A DNA stretch of 64,000 bases from CAWANF01 sp963783355 (lineage in GTDB: Bacteria; Bacteroidota; Rhodothermia; Balneolales; DATFMH01), in NCBI GenBank assembly GCA_963783355.1, contig CAWANF010000007.1, positions 372,001 through 436,000 on the forward strand, written 5' to 3'. The notes beneath the pieces are model-generated. The model was not told the DNA's origin, ran no database searches, and was given only the letters and a program-made list of their open reading frames with translations. Shown here piece by piece: positions 1 through 8,095 of the stretch. Position numbers and translations under genes: made by a program. The first letter of the stretch is position 1; the number at the start of each line of letters is the position of its first letter.

Positions 1-338
1 TGGCTTGCCAGATTTTGCCGATCGCCAGCGGTCATGGAATCACTTGCGCCTCGTACTGCAACAGATTTCAGTTGCACGAGCTGATCTACAATACCATTTA
101 AAGCGCCTTCAACCGAATTAGCCTGGGTCAATGCACTTTGAATGTTACCCTGGTATTGATCATTGCGGTTTATCGAACTCTGAATCATGCGTCCGGAGGT
201 AAATGCCAGTGTATTATCAGAAGCTTTAGTGACGGACTTCCCGCTTGAAATGGCATCCTGTAATTTGGCCATTTCCGAACGATTTTGATTTAAATCATTT
301 AACCAGGTTGAATAAAAACTATTCTGAGTTATTCTCAT
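1..338 (-). CDS. flgL: Flagellar hook-filament junction protein FlgL (N-terminal part)
   Basis: FlgL (HAP3) sits between hook and filament on the outside of the cell. Only the first ~112 residues lie in the window; the 3' end is off the left edge. The ATG is at 338-336 and the protein begins MRITQNSFYSTWLNDLN, followed by the flagellin-like N-terminal helix that typically includes QDAISSGK. The start lies two bases after the flgK stop, so it is the last visible gene of the flgF-to-flgL operon. The N-terminal helical region is flagellin-like, but position directly after flgK favours FlgL over flagellin. Confidence 0.9.
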   Translation of the reverse strand, partial: MRITQNSFYSTWLNDLNQNRSEMAKLQDAISSGKSVTKASDNTLAFTSGRMIQSSINRNDQYQGNIQSALTQANSVEGALNGIVDQLVQLKSVAVRGASDSMTAGDRQNLAS

Positions 339-340
339 TT

Positions 341-1696
341 TTATACGATTTTAAGCAATGAATCATACATCTGTTGGCCGGCATTCAATACTTTGGCCGA
401 AGCCTGGTAAGCATTTTGAAATTTTATCAGGTTGCTGAGCTCCTCGTCTATATTTACTCCTGCGATACTGTCTTGCTGATTGACCAGCATCTGGCGAACA
501 GAATCTTTAGTCTGTGTCTCCGACTGGACAGAGCTCAATTCCGCCCCGGGTTTGCTTATCAGTTGAACAGCCCCTTCCAAAAGGGATTTCCCGTTGAGTA
601 CAGGCGCATCACGCAGAGCGACCAGTTTTGTGGCATTATCTCCATTCCCGGCTTCACCGGAAGCTGACGAGGCGGCTATATTTTCCGGATTATTTAATAT
701 ATCCGGGTTTAATTGAATAGTAGCAGCGGTGGTTTTGGAGGGATCAAAGAAATTTCGCGACACATTGTCTGCCAGACCATAACCCGATTTATGTACCGAG
801 TTAACTTGCTGAACGAGGGTGGAAGCTATCTGGTCTAGTCCGGATGAAAGATCCGGGATAGTTGTATTGACCATTTGGATATCAGCTGCCAGCTGACCAT
901 CGTTCACATCGAGCAGCTTACCATTGTCGAGGCGCAGTTTCATCTGGCTGCCCGGCTGACTCATCTCTGTTTTGATGGATGAAGCCTGCGTGCCACTCAA
1001 TACGAGCATTCCGCTAATGCGAATTTCCAGGGCACCATTATTATCGGTACCCGTATCAAAATTTACCAGCTTGGACAACTTGTCCAGTTTCTGAACCTGT
1101 AAATCTTTACTGTTGTTATCGCTTTGCCCATCCGCGTTACTGCGGGCAATGGAACCATTGATTTCAGCTAAATCCCTGAGCAGAGAATTGACCTGGGTTA
1201 CTACATTATTAGCATCTTTCACCGTTGCCTGACTCGTCTTTTCCAGGCCATTACTCAATGAGTGTAGTTTATTGGTTAATGTCTGGGCACTCGAAATAAC
1301 CGTATTGCGCAAGGTATTGTCCTGTGGATTCGTCGACAACGTAGAAAATGAATTAAATAAATTGCTGATATTGGCATCTAAATCACTTCCCGAATCCGTT
1401 ACAAACAACGATTGAATCTGGTTGTAAATAGTCGATTTTGTCGACAGACTGCCCAGTTCCTGTTCTTTCTGGCGAATCTGGTTATCAATCAGATCATTTC
1501 GCATACGCTGAACGTCGGCCACATTGACTCCCATACCATAAGAAGTGCCATTGGCGTGATATCCAAGCGGTTGCAAAACCACCTGCTCGCGGGTATACCC
1601 GGGAGTATCGGCATTAGCAATATTATGGGCAATTACCGAGGTTGTCTGTTTGGCTGACAATAAACCGTTGCGCGCTATTTCGAAAATATCATTCAT
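341..1696 (-). CDS. flgK: Flagellar hook-associated protein 1 FlgK
   Basis: FlgK (HAP1) forms the first junction layer on the hook. The 451-residue product has the rod/hook family N terminus (ARNGLLSAKQTTSVIAHNIA, then NADTPGYTRE) and the matching C terminus (EELSNLIKFQNAYQASAKVL ending in LLKIV), the two parts that pair as a coiled coil in the axial structure. At ~450 residues it is shorter than enterobacterial FlgK (~545), with the loss in the variable central domain. It lies five bases after the FlgN-like chaperone gene and two bases before flgL, the usual chaperone-client arrangement. Confidence 0.95.
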   Translation of the reverse strand: MNDIFEIARNGLLSAKQTTSVIAHNIANADTPGYTREQVVLQPLGYHANGTSYGMGVNVADVQRMRNDLIDNQIRQKEQELGSLSTKSTIYNQIQSLFVTDSGSDLDANISNLFNSFSTLSTNPQDNTLRNTVISSAQTLTNKLHSLSNGLEKTSQATVKDANNVVTQVNSLLRDLAEINGSIARSNADGQSDNNSKDLQVQKLDKLSKLVNFDTGTDNNGALEIRISGMLVLSGTQASSIKTEMSQPGSQMKLRLDNGKLLDVNDGQLAADIQMVNTTIPDLSSGLDQIASTLVQQVNSVHKSGYGLADNVSRNFFDPSKTTAATIQLNPDILNNPENIAASSASGEAGNGDNATKLVALRDAPVLNGKSLLEGAVQLISKPGAELSSVQSETQTKDSVRQMLVNQQDSIAGVNIDEELSNLIKFQNAYQASAKVLNAGQQMYDSLLKIV

Positions 1697-1701
1697 TTAA
1701 A

Positions 1702-2217
1702 TCAGCCTTTTTCATCGATGGACAGTGTCGATAAATGCCCTTCATTAGTTTTGCCCTGGCCATTGTAATGAACATTTTGCTGATCCACCGTAGCAGCAAT
1801 GCTTCGTAATGTTTTCACATTGAAATCTTGTGCAAAACGTATCAGGTTAATCAGTTGCAGGCTTTGACCCCGAACATGATTCACTTCACGAATCAGCTTT
1901 TCGCGCATGTTAGCCAGTTTACCATCATTGGCCGGTAAATATCTTAATAAACCAGCCAGCACCATTTCGTCACCCTCAGCTTCCACCTCTTTCGCCGTAT
2001 TCTTCAGATGAACCCGAAATTTTGATTCTAAATCGGATAAAAAATTATAATGGTCGATTTGTTTCGATATCAATTCATTCAGGGTTTCAAAATCATTTTC
2101 AATCACAGCATTTATCTGATTTTGCAATAACTCATCTGCATCGTGATAACCATTAATTAAATTTTCAATGCTCTGCTCCAAAGGAATCATATCTGCATTC
2201 ACTTCCGATGATACCAT
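1702..2217 (-). CDS. FlgN-like flagellar export chaperone
   Basis: A 171-residue, mostly helical and charged protein with no signal peptide or membrane segment, in the slot just upstream of flgK where many bacteria encode FlgN, the cytosolic chaperone that delivers FlgK and FlgL to the export gate. Residues ~12-100 (from PLEQSIENLINGYHDADELL through DFETLNELISKQIDHYNFLS) look like the FlgN helical bundle. Sequence conservation in this family is weak, so the call rests on length, helical pattern and position between flgJ and flgK. Confidence 0.7.
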   Translation of the reverse strand: MVSSEVNADMIPLEQSIENLINGYHDADELLQNQINAVIENDFETLNELISKQIDHYNFLSDLESKFRVHLKNTAKEVEAEGDEMVLAGLLRYLPANDGKLANMREKLIREVNHVRGQSLQLINLIRFAQDFNVKTLRSIAATVDQQNVHYNGQGKTNEGHLSTLSIDEKG

Positions 2218-2231
2218 TATGGCTCCCTGCT

Positions 2232-2540
2232 TTATTTTTTGTTTTCGGTTGATGTGGTATTCCAGTATTTCATCAGCATATCAGCAATTCCAAATTCATG
2301 ATTTTTAGCTAATTCGCCTGACAGCGCTTCCGTAATGTGGTATCGATAGAAGTTCATGGATTGCCCCATAATATTATTCTTATCGTCCATTTCGAACATA
2401 CCTTTAGTCATCTCGTTAACTAATTGCCGGGCAAATACCTGTTCAAATTCCGTTGCCATCTTTTCTTTCTCAGCATTGGATGCCGCCGGGGTCTCCTTTT
2501 TTAAAGGAACAAAAGATGATTTTTGGGGTTCTATCTTCAT
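2232..2540 (-). CDS. flgJ: Rod-binding protein, FlgJ N-terminal domain only
   Basis: A 102-residue protein matching the rod-capping half of FlgJ: residues ~28-95 include EFEQVFARQLVNEMTKGM, NIMGQSMNFYRYH and LAKNHEFGIADM, typical of the rod-binding domain. The C-terminal peptidoglycan hydrolase domain of enterobacterial FlgJ is absent, as in many non-enterobacterial genomes, so a separate enzyme would have to open the wall for the rod. It lies between flgI (stop four bases upstream) and the FlgN-like gene (14 bases downstream) in one operon. Confidence 0.85.
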   Translation of the reverse strand: MKIEPQKSSFVPLKKETPAASNAEKEKMATEFEQVFARQLVNEMTKGMFEMDDKNNIMGQSMNFYRYHITEALSGELAKNHEFGIADMLMKYWNTTSTENKK

Positions 2541-2544
2541 AGAT

Positions 2545-3816
2545 TTACATTATTACTAGTTTTCCTTTAAGTGCGCCGGCCTTATCAATAGCCTGAAATA
2601 TGGCAATGATATCCCTTGGCAACAGGCCAAGGTTGGTCAGCATTTGCGCCAAATCCGTTACCCTCGTATTCGATTTTATTACAAAATTCTTAGCTGATTG
2701 TTCCTGAATACCAACCTGCGGAATTTGTCCCTTAACGGTCGTTCCGCTGGAAAATGGAGCGGGCTGCGAAACGAATGGCGTCGATTGGGTTTGAATCTGA
2801 ATGTTACCGTGTGAAATGAGAACTGAACCAATCAGAACATTTCCACCGGCCACAATGGTGCCTGTGCGTTCGTTGATAACCACACGTGCCGGTGCATCTG
2901 TCTCAATCTGAAGATTTAACACCTGGCTGGTAAACATATTCATCGCGTTTACCGACTTGTCGTTTTTAGGCCAGTTGATGCTTATTAATCCGGCATTTTC
3001 AACATGGGCCAGGCTATCTTTAAACGTCTTATTAATGATTGAACCTATTCGTATTGCGTTCGTAAAATCCGGTTTTAACAATACCAATCCGAGTGGTTTG
3101 CTGTTATCAGGCTTATACATCGCATTGTTTATGACCGTTGCCCCACCCGGTATCGTCGCAGTCATCGACTGATTTCGACTCATGCTGGCTCCGCCGATTT
3201 CAGCTGAAACGCCACCCGTAAGAAGAGGACCCTGGGAATAGGCGTATACTTTTTTAGTAAAAGAATCAATTAAGGGAGTCTGAAGCAGTACTCCTCCGCT
3301 TAAGCTGCTTGCATCTCCAAGGGAAGAAACGGTGACATCCAACTGGCTCCCCGGGGCATTAAACGGTGAAATAGTTGCCGTTACCATCACGGCAGCAATA
3401 TTCCGTGTACGCAGTTGCTGCTGATCAACATTAATACCGAAGTTTTTCAACATGTTGGTGATCGATTGAACGGTAAAAACAGCTCCCTGGCGGCTCAGTG
3501 AACGATCCCCTGTTCTGTTGAGTCCGGCCACCAATCCATAACCTATTAACTTTATCTCACGGGCATTTTGAATTTCAACCAGGTCGTTTAACCGGGTCTG
3601 AGCCATCGACGGAACAACCAAAATAGATGTAAAAAACAGTACTGTTAAAACAACTAAAACCAATTTGGGTTGAAACCATTTGAATCTTATTGATTTTTCG
3701 CTCTCTGCTTTATCTGTCACTGATTCGTAACCCGAATAGCATGTTTCCATCCATGGAAAGAAAGTGTCTACTTTGTGCCTTTGTAACTTAGCGACTATGA
3801 TACTGTTTTTTCTCAT
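2545..3816 (-). CDS. flgI: Flagellar P-ring protein FlgI
   Basis: FlgI builds the ring around the rod in the peptidoglycan layer. The mature part is recognisable from TRLNDLVEIQNAREIKLIGY and GLVAGLNRTGD to the end (LAQMLTNLGLLPRDIIAIF, then AIDKAGAL). At 423 residues it is ~55 longer than usual because the signal segment (hydrophobic residues ~52-70, cleavage after SMAQ near 73) is preceded by ~48 polar residues. The ATG at 3816 overlaps the flgH stop as ATGA, which supports coupling, but a later TTG just before the hydrophobic stretch would give a normal signal peptide. Coding identity is firm; the start is not. Confidence 0.92.
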   Translation of the reverse strand: MRKNSIIVAKLQRHKVDTFFPWMETCYSGYESVTDKAESEKSIRFKWFQPKLVLVVLTVLFFTSILVVPSMAQTRLNDLVEIQNAREIKLIGYGLVAGLNRTGDRSLSRQGAVFTVQSITNMLKNFGINVDQQQLRTRNIAAVMVTATISPFNAPGSQLDVTVSSLGDASSLSGGVLLQTPLIDSFTKKVYAYSQGPLLTGGVSAEIGGASMSRNQSMTATIPGGATVINNAMYKPDNSKPLGLVLLKPDFTNAIRIGSIINKTFKDSLAHVENAGLISINWPKNDKSVNAMNMFTSQVLNLQIETDAPARVVINERTGTIVAGGNVLIGSVLISHGNIQIQTQSTPFVSQPAPFSSGTTVKGQIPQVGIQEQSAKNFVIKSNTRVTDLAQMLTNLGLLPRDIIAIFQAIDKAGALKGKLVIM

Positions 3817-4424
3817 TTCTTCTTGGCTTCCATTACAACAGCTGCTCCGATGGTTATTCCCAGAACACCAAACAACACTTTTCGAAAGGTGCCGGGACGA
3901 TGAAATCCGTGGCGCAAACCTTCTTTTTTACGATAGATAATCTCGGCATCCGCCACTTTATAGGAAGGAATCCGGTTCTGACTGTCGATATCACTTGGAC
4001 GAATAAGGCCATGCAGGGTTATTTTATGCGCTTCTCCGTCAATCTCTGTCAAACGGCTGCCGCTGACAATCAAATCACCATTTGGAGATACTTTCTCAAT
4101 TTTAACACTCAGATTTCCCTGCAATAGCTGGTGCTGGTCGGCGGTAATATTCTCATCGGAAGAATAGTCCAGTGTAGCACTCGAATCGAAATAGGGCTGG
4201 ATAGGAATGAAACTTGTTTTTGCAGAAGCGGAAGCCGATCCACCGGTATTGGACTTCGTATGTGCATTTGTCGTCGATGAACCGGAGATATTTTCCATCA
4301 GCACGACGGTTATCACATCTCCGACTTTATGCGCCTTTATATCAGAATACAGCGACTGCTGTGCTTTTAGGTTCTGTAATAATCCAAAACTCATGAATAA
4401 CAGGATGAATAGCATTTTTTTCAT
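3813..4424 (-). CDS. flgH: Flagellar L-ring protein FlgH
   Basis: FlgH forms the outer-membrane bushing for the rod. The 203-residue protein has a signal peptide (MKKMLFILLFMSFGLLQNLKA), then family sequence: HKVGDVITVVLMENISGS, VSPNGDLIVSGSR, and HGLIRPSDIDSQN followed by IPSYKVADAEI. Unlike enterobacterial FlgH there is no lipobox cysteine; the signal ends KAQQS and no Cys is seen in the protein. A hydrophobic stretch near the C terminus (~183-198) ends in lysines. It overlaps flgA upstream and flgI downstream by four bases each, so the three are translationally coupled. Confidence 0.92.
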   Translation of the reverse strand: MKKMLFILLFMSFGLLQNLKAQQSLYSDIKAHKVGDVITVVLMENISGSSTTNAHTKSNTGGSASASAKTSFIPIQPYFDSSATLDYSSDENITADQHQLLQGNLSVKIEKVSPNGDLIVSGSRLTEIDGEAHKITLHGLIRPSDIDSQNRIPSYKVADAEIIYRKKEGLRHGFHRPGTFRKVLFGVLGITIGAAVVMEAKKK

Positions 4425-5146
4425 AACGTCCCTTTCCAGATAGCAGTTGCGGCCCCAATCACTTTACCAACATACGTTTTCCCGGTTTCACGGCTGTACA
4501 ATCTAACCCGGTCACCGATAGCTCCTGATTGCCTGGCCACGCAATGCATATCAATCTTGATACCTTTAAAATTATAGATAAGTGTAACTTCGTCGCCGGG
4601 CATCATAACCGGCTTCCGGCGTAAATCGGTCCATTTTAAAATGCTGCCTTTATTAACAATCCGGCTGAGCACCAAACCCTCCATTTCGGATTGCTGATCC
4701 ACAGGCTTTCCGGTCATTTTTGTTATGTCTGTCAAGGTCCATGCTACGTCTTCTTTTTGCAACTCGCGGCCCGATTCCAATCGGTGTACAGCAACGGGCA
4801 GAAGCTCTTCAACTTTAATGAAAGCCTGGATATTAGCTGTTTTTACCAATCCGCCGATATCATACGAAACCTGATACATACAATAACTGATGGGATTTCC
4901 CGCACCTCTGTAAATGACATTATGAATTTGACTGGCTTCCAAATCATGAAACTGCTCAGGAACCCATTTAATCGTAACCGAATACCTAAATTGTCCGGAG
5001 GGATAAACGGATTGCAGTTGCCTGGCGATCATTCCCTGCAATACAGATTCCGGAGCGCTGGTTTGTACTGACCTGCTTATGCCATTAAATATGAACAGCA
5101 GCGCTATCCCTAAAATATATTTCGATACGTTATTGTTTAATCGCAT
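4421..5146 (-). CDS. flgA: Flagella basal body P-ring formation protein FlgA
   Basis: FlgA is the periplasmic chaperone for P-ring assembly. The product is 241 residues with an N-terminal hydrophobic export segment (~10-25) and the C-terminal SAF-type domain (about 110-235): LPVAVHRLESGRELQKEDV, GSILKWTDLR, KPVMMPGDEVTLIYNF, and the closing GAIGDRVRLYSRETGKTY. It starts inside the last 17 bases of flgG and overlaps flgH by four bases, consistent with stoichiometric expression with the ring proteins. Confidence 0.92.
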   Translation of the reverse strand: MRLNNNVSKYILGIALLFIFNGISRSVQTSAPESVLQGMIARQLQSVYPSGQFRYSVTIKWVPEQFHDLEASQIHNVIYRGAGNPISYCMYQVSYDIGGLVKTANIQAFIKVEELLPVAVHRLESGRELQKEDVAWTLTDITKMTGKPVDQQSEMEGLVLSRIVNKGSILKWTDLRRKPVMMPGDEVTLIYNFKGIKIDMHCVARQSGAIGDRVRLYSRETGKTYVGKVIGAATAIWKGTL

Positions 5147-5924
5147 TGGTGACCGACATCATTTGTTCTGCGGTTTGAACCATTTTGGAATTGGTCTCAT
5201 AAGCCCTTTGAGCCTGTATGAGTTTCACCATTTCTGAGACAATATTCACATTCGACTGTTCAACATAGCCCTGCTGAACCGTTCCGAAACTATCGTTTCC
5301 CGGGTTACCTAAAAACGGTTCGCCGGATGCTTCCGTTTTAGAGTACAGATTGCCTCCCATGGCACTGAGGCCGGTAGGATTTACAAACTTGGCCAGTTCA
5401 ATCTGTCCTAAATCTACGATCCCCTTATCCCCACTCATTTGCGCGGAAATAACACCGTCCTGCGATATTTTCACACCCACAACGTCTTGTGGTACAGTAA
5501 TATGCTGAGCCAGTGGCAAACCAGAGTTATTGACGATCTCTCCGGAGGAATTCAGGGAAAAATTACCGTCACGGGTGTATGCAATGGTGCCATCCGGCAT
5601 CTCAACCTGGAAGAAACCGGCCCCGTTAATAGCAAGATCCAGGGGATTGCCCGTCTGATCAACCGGACCCTGCGTGAAATTCCGTATCGTTGCCACCGGG
5701 CGTGAACCATGCCCGATTTGCAGTTCGGCAGTGCCGCTATTCGCCCCATCGGTACCGGCACCGGCCCTGGAAGTAGAAATTGTTTGATAAAACAGATCCT
5801 GAAAAGCGAGGGTGCTGCGTTTAAATCCGGTTGTATTCACGTTCGCGATGTTATTCGCTATATTATCTACCATTTTTTGCTGAGAACTCATTCCCAGCGC
5901 AGCGGTACTTAAGGCATCAGGCAT
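5130..5924 (-). CDS. flgG: Flagellar distal rod protein FlgG
   Basis: FlgG polymerises into the distal rod. At 264 residues it is the normal length. It has the axial-family N terminus (KMVDNIANNIANVNTTGFKR), the FlgG/FlgF middle (PLDLAINGAGFFQVEMPDGT, then AYTRDGNFSLNSSGEIVN) and the C-terminal pairing helix (NIVSEMVKLIQAQRAYETNS). It is second in the operon, 18 bases after flgF, and overlaps flgA by 17 bases. Confidence 0.95.
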   Translation of the reverse strand: MPDALSTAALGMSSQQKMVDNIANNIANVNTTGFKRSTLAFQDLFYQTISTSRAGAGTDGANSGTAELQIGHGSRPVATIRNFTQGPVDQTGNPLDLAINGAGFFQVEMPDGTIAYTRDGNFSLNSSGEIVNNSGLPLAQHITVPQDVVGVKISQDGVISAQMSGDKGIVDLGQIELAKFVNPTGLSAMGGNLYSKTEASGEPFLGNPGNDSFGTVQQGYVEQSNVNIVSEMVKLIQAQRAYETNSKMVQTAEQMMSVTNAIKQ

Positions 5925-5942
5925 TTTATATCTCCATAATAT

Positions 5943-6680
5943 TTAGAATTTTCCCAATTTCGTTGTGGTCCCGGACAGTGTTTGATTAATAGCGCTGATA
6001 GCCCGTTGCTGAGACTGGAACAACTGGAAATTTTTCGTCATGGCCACCATTTCACTCAGGGTGTTCACATTTCCTTCTTCATAATATCCCTGGTTAACCT
6101 GGCTTGTTGTGTCCGGTTTTACAATATCCGGCGCTTCCGGTTTAAAATAAGTTCCGGACAAGCATTTCAGTTTTGAGGTATCTGTTACCTGTGCCAGAGC
6201 TAATTTTCCAACGACTTCATCGTTGAGGCGAATAGTCCCGTCTTTGGCAACTTCCAGCTTATCATTACCATTCTTGTTATTGCCATTACTAAGGCTGGGA
6301 ATTTGAATGGCACCGGAAGTTCCCTGGACAAAACCATTTTCTCCATCCCTCAGGTATCCGTTTGAATCAACCCGGAAACGTCCATTACGCGTAAGCAGCA
6401 TTTGTCCGTCTCGTTCAACCTGGAAAAAGCCTTTGCCTTCGATAGCAAAATCGTATGGATTCCCTGTCGATTGCAGACGTCCCTGGGCCATATCTAATTT
6501 TTGGTACGGCTCTGTTTCCTGCACTTCTCTACCATTAATCAGCGCCGATACCGATCGATAGAACACTTTCTCCGATTTGAATCCCGGAGTATTAATATTT
6601 GCAAGATTGTTGGCAACCACATCCTGTGCCTGAGTGAGCACCTGCATGGCATGCATTGCTTGCTTGAGTTGATCGATCAT
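5943..6680 (-). CDS. flgF: Flagellar basal-body rod protein FlgF
   Basis: A rod protein of the FlgF/FlgG family, first gene of the operon. The 245 residues include VVANNLANINTPGFKSEKVF, PYDFAIEGKGFFQVERDGQM, LLTRNGRFRVDSNGYLRDG and a C-terminal NVNTLSEMVAMTKNFQLFQS. Its paralogue FlgG follows 18 bases later, which is why this copy is called FlgF (proximal rod). The open frame extends six bases further to a TTG at 6686, but ATG at 6680 (MIDQLKQAMHAM) is the more natural start. Confidence 0.87.
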   Translation of the reverse strand: MIDQLKQAMHAMQVLTQAQDVVANNLANINTPGFKSEKVFYRSVSALINGREVQETEPYQKLDMAQGRLQSTGNPYDFAIEGKGFFQVERDGQMLLTRNGRFRVDSNGYLRDGENGFVQGTSGAIQIPSLSNGNNKNGNDKLEVAKDGTIRLNDEVVGKLALAQVTDTSKLKCLSGTYFKPEAPDIVKPDTTSQVNQGYYEEGNVNTLSEMVAMTKNFQLFQSQQRAISAINQTLSGTTTKLGKF

Positions 6681-7022
6681 AATCAATTCATTCGTTTAAG
6701 TTATTTCACTTCTTTACCAAACAAATGCCATGCCACATTTATATAAAGGAGAAAACGAAGGCCTGTATCCATCATATATCAACATATGAGGACTCTGATA
6801 TCACCGATTTGATAAATAATAAGGTCTCGGGTTGAGATGAAAGGAAAGAATTGCCGTCCCGAGGAAATATCCGGCAACGATTTCTGATAAGGAAAATAGT
6901 TCCACCAAAAACGAAATATTCCCTACGCCCCGTATTTGAACGACCTGTATGGGACGGGCTTCGTTTTTACAAAAAATTAATCTTATCCAGAAGATGGCAT
7001 TGTTTTTGGATAGTTACCCGGT
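6681..7022. other. Divergent flagellar intergenic region
   Basis: About 340 bases separate the two divergent flagellar operons (flgF leftward, flhB rightward), so promoters for both should lie here. I could not identify a convincing sigma-28 or sigma-54 promoter by eye. No clear Shine-Dalgarno precedes flhB (TAGTTACCCGGT before the ATG). Short open frames here have no protein-like features. Confidence 0.5.
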
Positions 7023-8093
7023 ATGGCAGAAAAAAATGATGATCAAGAACGTACCGAAGAGCCCACGGCCCACAAATTAAAACAGGCCCGTGAAGAAGGA
7101 AATGTCAGCAAGAGCGTTGAACTTTCTTCGGTGATGTTGATGGTCGTTACAATGATCGTATTCCTGAAGTCCGGTTCGTACATCTACGGCAAAGTTCAGA
7201 ACCTGTTTGAAGTCTTCATGGCCAATGCCGATCAGCCGATTAACAACACCCAAAATGCCGTTCAATTCCTGGGTTTGGCCCTGAAATTAACTATGGAAAT
7301 CCTTGCACCGCTCTTTTTAGCCCTTTTTGTAACCGCATTATTGGTTAATGTTGCGCAAACAGGAGTCGTGTTCTCCACAAAAGTATTAGAAATGAAAGGC
7401 AGCCGTATCGATCCGTTCAGCGGTATGAAACGAATTGTATCGATGCGGGGAGTGGTTGAATTGATTAAAGGGTTTTCGAAACTCTTCATCCTCAGCCTTA
7501 TTATTTATTTCTCGATTCGTAATGATATAACCGAATTCATTTCATTCATTATTACGCCAATCCAAAAGACGCTCTCTCAAACGGGACAGTTTCTCTTGAT
7601 TGTGATAGGCAGAATCATGTTCGCCCTGCTCATTTTATCCATTCTGGACATGCTCTACCAGCGTTTTCAATACCATAAAGATTTACGCATGACCAAACAG
7701 GAAATAAAAGATGAATTCAAGCAGATGGAAGGGGATCAGTCGATGAAAAACAAAAGACGGCAGATTGCACGGGGCTACACCTTGCGCAAACGCCTGGATC
7801 ACGCCGTGCTGGGTTCCGATGCCGTGGTCACCAATCCCACCCACTTTGCAGTTGCGCTCCATTATGATCCGGACCACAACGATGCACCGGTCATCATGGC
7901 GAAAGGGCAGGACAACCGGGCGTTTAAGATTCGTGATTTTGCAGAAAAATATAAGGTTCCCATTATCGAAAACCCTCCGGTAGCCCGGGCATTGTATGCT
8001 ACGGCCGAAGAAGGGGAATATGTACCGCCGGAGTTATACCAGGCCGTTGCCGAGATACTGGCATATGTATACAAACTGAATAAAAAACTCTGA
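7023..8093 (+). CDS. flhB: Flagellar export switch protein FlhB
   Basis: FlhB is the inner-membrane part of the flagellar type III export apparatus that switches substrate class from rod/hook to filament. The 356-residue protein has the cytosolic N terminus (EEPTAHKLKQAREEGNVSKS), four hydrophobic segments between ~30 and ~215, and a cytosolic C domain with the autocleavage motif N271-P272-T273-H274. It starts the rightward operon and ends two bases before flhA. fliR, often its neighbour, lies at 61.6 kb instead. Confidence 0.96.
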   Translation: MAEKNDDQERTEEPTAHKLKQAREEGNVSKSVELSSVMLMVVTMIVFLKSGSYIYGKVQNLFEVFMANADQPINNTQNAVQFLGLALKLTMEILAPLFLALFVTALLVNVAQTGVVFSTKVLEMKGSRIDPFSGMKRIVSMRGVVELIKGFSKLFILSLIIYFSIRNDITEFISFIITPIQKTLSQTGQFLLIVIGRIMFALLILSILDMLYQRFQYHKDLRMTKQEIKDEFKQMEGDQSMKNKRRQIARGYTLRKRLDHAVLGSDAVVTNPTHFAVALHYDPDHNDAPVIMAKGQDNRAFKIRDFAEKYKVPIIENPPVARALYATAEEGEYVPPELYQAVAEILAYVYKLNKKL

Positions 8094-8095
8094 TT

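Noticed and set aside
6995..7010. Sigma-54-like sequence TGGCATTGTTTTTGGA before flhB
   Set aside because: Spacing is right but the -12 element has GG instead of GC, and the transcript would start about two bases before the ATG.
6851..7039. 62-codon open frame overlapping the start of flhB
   Set aside because: No protein-like features, no Shine-Dalgarno, and it overlaps a firm gene in another frame.
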